Part shown: positions 61,641 to 64,000 of the stretch, one piece after another | Layout: every line of letters begins with the position of its first letter | How positions within the stretch are numbered: the stretch's first letter is position 1 | Assembly: GCA_037954325.1 (NCBI GenBank) | Contig: JBBMNZ010000014.1 | Span: 13,366,956-13,430,955, forward strand | Origin: Fistularia commersonii | Taxonomy: Eukaryota; Chordata; Actinopteri; Syngnathiformes; Fistulariidae | Direction: 5' to 3' | Length of the DNA: 64,000 nt | Position numbers and translations under genes: made by a program | The notes under the pieces: generated by a model | What the model was told of the DNA's origin: nothing | The model's database searches: none | The model's input: only the letters and a program-made list of their open reading frames with translations

Positions 61641-62339
61641 CATGTGGAAAAAGGGCAAGCCTGTCAGAATAGTTTAGCCACAATGCATTGTTTTCTCTGA
61701 GGCACAAACAGGGTCAACTGACCCTGACTGTGTATTTACTGTCGGGAAGGAGAAGGGGAGATTCATGACCAAGAAGCTAACACTGAACCGCAGTGGAGTG
61801 GAACCAAAAGGAGTATTTCATAATCCAGATTTGTTCCTTTAATTTTAGGCCTTATTGACACTAGTTGTAAAGAACAGTTACAGAGTTACCGAATTAGATG
61901 AAACACTGAATAATGCATGGGTATAACAAAATGGGTGGGGGTGGGGTAAAAACGCATTACATTTAGGTCATAAATACTACTGGCACAATGAAAATTCCTT
62001 TCATGACTTCTGTACAAGACCGATAACTTTTTACACTGAGTGTGAAAGGGTACAACTAGAATTTATGTTCGGTCAATTTACTTATTAGTGCCAGGGCCGT
62101 TCAACAAGGATGTAAATGCTATTTTCATGTCAGCTTTCATCGTATGGTTCTGCCGTGTATCACAACTGCTATATCCTGTTTTCAGTCGTTGGGTTTCTGT
62201 CGTGCAATAAGTTTGGCAAAAATATGCATTAAATGAGGTTCCAGAGATAGTTTTAGTTCTTGTAGAGAGCTGGAGGATTGTGCAAAGACAAGTCACTTCC
62301 TTTTGTTTGTCTGGGTTGATGTGTATTTAACAATGATAA

Positions 62340-62592
62340 AGACTAATATTTGTGATACTGTCCTGGCCACATAAAAGAATGTGCTTCTTTCCTTAATCTT
62401 ACAAAAAAATGAATGCAGCATGTCTATTTGTATATATTATTCATACCATACTGTATATATCATGTCTATACACTATGCTTATATCTTGTCTATTTATAAT
62501 CCTGTGCATACTCCAGGCTGGGAGCTCTTACTGCAAAATGTCAACGTGCCTGCAAAATGACAATTAAAAATCTTGTATCTTGAATCTTGACA
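62340..62592 (+). mobile_element. Possible L2/CR1-type LINE 3' tail
   Basis: The segment ends in CAATTAAAAATCTTGTATCT followed by TGAATCTTGA. It is preceded by a TATTTATAATCCTGTGCATA-like AT-rich trailer. Fish L2/CR1-like elements commonly end in short TCTTGA-type repeats after an AATAAA-like motif. No coding part is attached. Confidence 0.3.
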
Positions 62593-64000
62593 AAACTGAT
62601 CAATTGCCATTTGATCACTTTGCAAGTAAATATTATTTGTATGCTTTTAGAGCGAGGTTGAGTGTGAGTATAAATATGAATGCGAATATAAATACAGATT
62701 ATTAATCTTTAGATTTTTCAGAAATTGTGGGCTATGTATTAATTTTTAGCAATGAGCCAGGTTGAGGCATCATAATAATTTTATTAGGCAAAATAACTAT
62801 TGTGTTTGATTCAATTAGAACTAAGGAAGTTTTTCCCCTACTTGCCAAAGCAGCATTACACGACATGAACATCATTAACAAGCAATGCAACTAACAATGT
62901 TCAAGGTTCAAAAGGTGGCGTTTTTTAAAATTCTATCTTTGATCAAATCTATAAAAAAAAACACAAGAACTCTAAATATTATCTCATTTCTTTTACTAAT
63001 ATTGAATTGTATAGAAAATATGGCTTCCTTTGAATTAATGGTCATTACCTAAAGCACTGTACTTCCTATTGGCACTGACCTGTGGCCATATTCTGATCAA
63101 TGTGAACTGTGAATGTATTATTACAGGTAATGCACCATTGGATAGAAATTGCTCCTTCTTTGACTCCAGGAAGGAGGAAGTCAGAGGTTTAAGTGGGGTG
63201 GCTCTTAAACTTGTCTGGTTTGTATAGTTATGATTTGAATCAGTTCAAATTTACTTCATAGTTTGAAAAAGTGCCCAAGTACAAAAACATGGAATATTTA
63301 GATAGTATCTATCTTCCCATCTAAAATGGATGGGAAGAGCCTAAAGATTTTGTGCTTTTACAATCTTAAAAAACTCTCAGATTTAGAGATAAAAAATACT
63401 CCGGAATTGTTATATAACATCGATTACCTTTCGCATCCTTCAATGTCAAAATTCAGCTTCTGAAGATAGCTCTAATCCTGATATGTCATAACTGAGGGCA
63501 ATTTTATTACTGTGATGGCTAATAATAAACACACTGCAGCTTAATTCTCTGTCCAACGTGCAATTGATTCTGTGCATCCGGCCATGCCGTGGCGCTAAAC
63601 CGAGCTCAAGTCAGGCACATCGTAGTTAAATTGCATAAGAGGCTGAGCTGCCTTTTGGGCGAATTAAGCCCCTCTGTTTCCCTGCTGCTGACTTCCCCAA
63701 TCCTTCCCTGCCTTGTTCACACTGTATCCTCCTACATACTCTTCCTTATGGTCCATCAATTGCTCTGTCCTGCTTGTAGCACTTTCTTTCCCTGATGCTG
63801 CCCGTCCCCTCCCTCCCCTTGTACAGTATGTACCCACACCAAGCCGTGCTAGGCTGGCTAGGCCTGCCTGCGCGCTGTGATAGCAACAGCTTTAATAAAA
63901 ACACTGTTTGGGGGATGAGAATTGAATTTCATACTTGGACGCCTCAAAACTACATGTGTTTCTTTTTAATAAAGTAAGAAGTGTGAGCAGAGTGAGAGAG

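Larger units (their letters stand above)
60476..64000. other. Anonymous sequence to the window end
   Basis: No gene is firmly recognised. The exceptions listed separately are a GC-richer open block at 61268-61640 and a possible LINE-type 3' tail ending at 62592. The last 500 bp (63540-63880) is less AT-rich and non-repetitive, which could mean conservation. Confidence 0.45.

Overview
The window looks like teleost fish DNA that carries no complete host gene. Repeats with strong teleost signatures are scattered through AT-rich single-copy sequence: a Rex3 retrotransposon that contains the classic Rex3 RT landmark, RTE-clade LINEs of another family, a Penelope-like element with a GIY-YIG endonuclease, a Ty3/gypsy relic, hAT and Tc1 remnants, a palindromic mariner-type MITE, and many pieces of one tRNA-headed SINE-like repeat. 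Long microsatellites are also typical of fish. No open reading frame longer than about 180 codons exists, and every recognisable coding similarity is to a mobile element. The window is best read as intergenic space or the inside of a very large intron.

Layout. 0-5 kb: mostly anonymous, with a 3' RTE-LINE fragment (2301-3103, minus). 5.5-5.9 kb: a frameshifted piece of another non-LTR retrotransposon, just upstream of its RT domain. 8.1 kb: an AT palindrome. 11.1-12.4 kb: a trinucleotide array and SINE-like pieces. 12.6-13.25 kb: an unrecognised GC-richer block. 13.3-15.7 kb: a decayed Rex3 copy (minus) keeping pieces of both endonuclease and RT. 17.57 kb: a possible short terminal exon. 20.0-21.0 kb: the most regulatory-looking block, CpG-rich with a CCAAT box, a consensus RFX X-box, a G-quadruplex-type tract and paired TAATCC sites. 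24.0-24.5 kb: two SINE-like pieces in the same orientation. 26.6-28.1 kb: a hAT relic bracketed by two (TATC)n arrays. 29.8-30.1 kb: a MITE with 77-bp TIRs. 33.4 and 34.8 kb: further candidate regulatory motifs. 37.8 and 38.4 kb: a Z-DNA-type tract and a 330-bp purine tract. 39.66 kb: a 15-bp direct repeat around a G/A tract. 41.0-44.8 kb: a composite of Rex3, RTE and gypsy. 46.4 kb: a 113-bp GT array. 48.3-49.1 kb: a Tc1 relic. 52.4-53.3 kb: three SINE-like pieces. 54.1-58.9 kb: two RTE copies arranged head to head. 59.2-60.5 kb: the Penelope-like element. 60.5-64 kb: anonymous.

No element appears able to move by itself: each coding part is truncated, frameshifted or internally deleted. I found no novel multi-gene system. 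The most useful leads are the 20-21 kb candidate regulatory block, the candidate exon at 17.57 kb, and several unusual insertion footprints. Family assignments come from recognising conserved motifs by eye; no database search was run.
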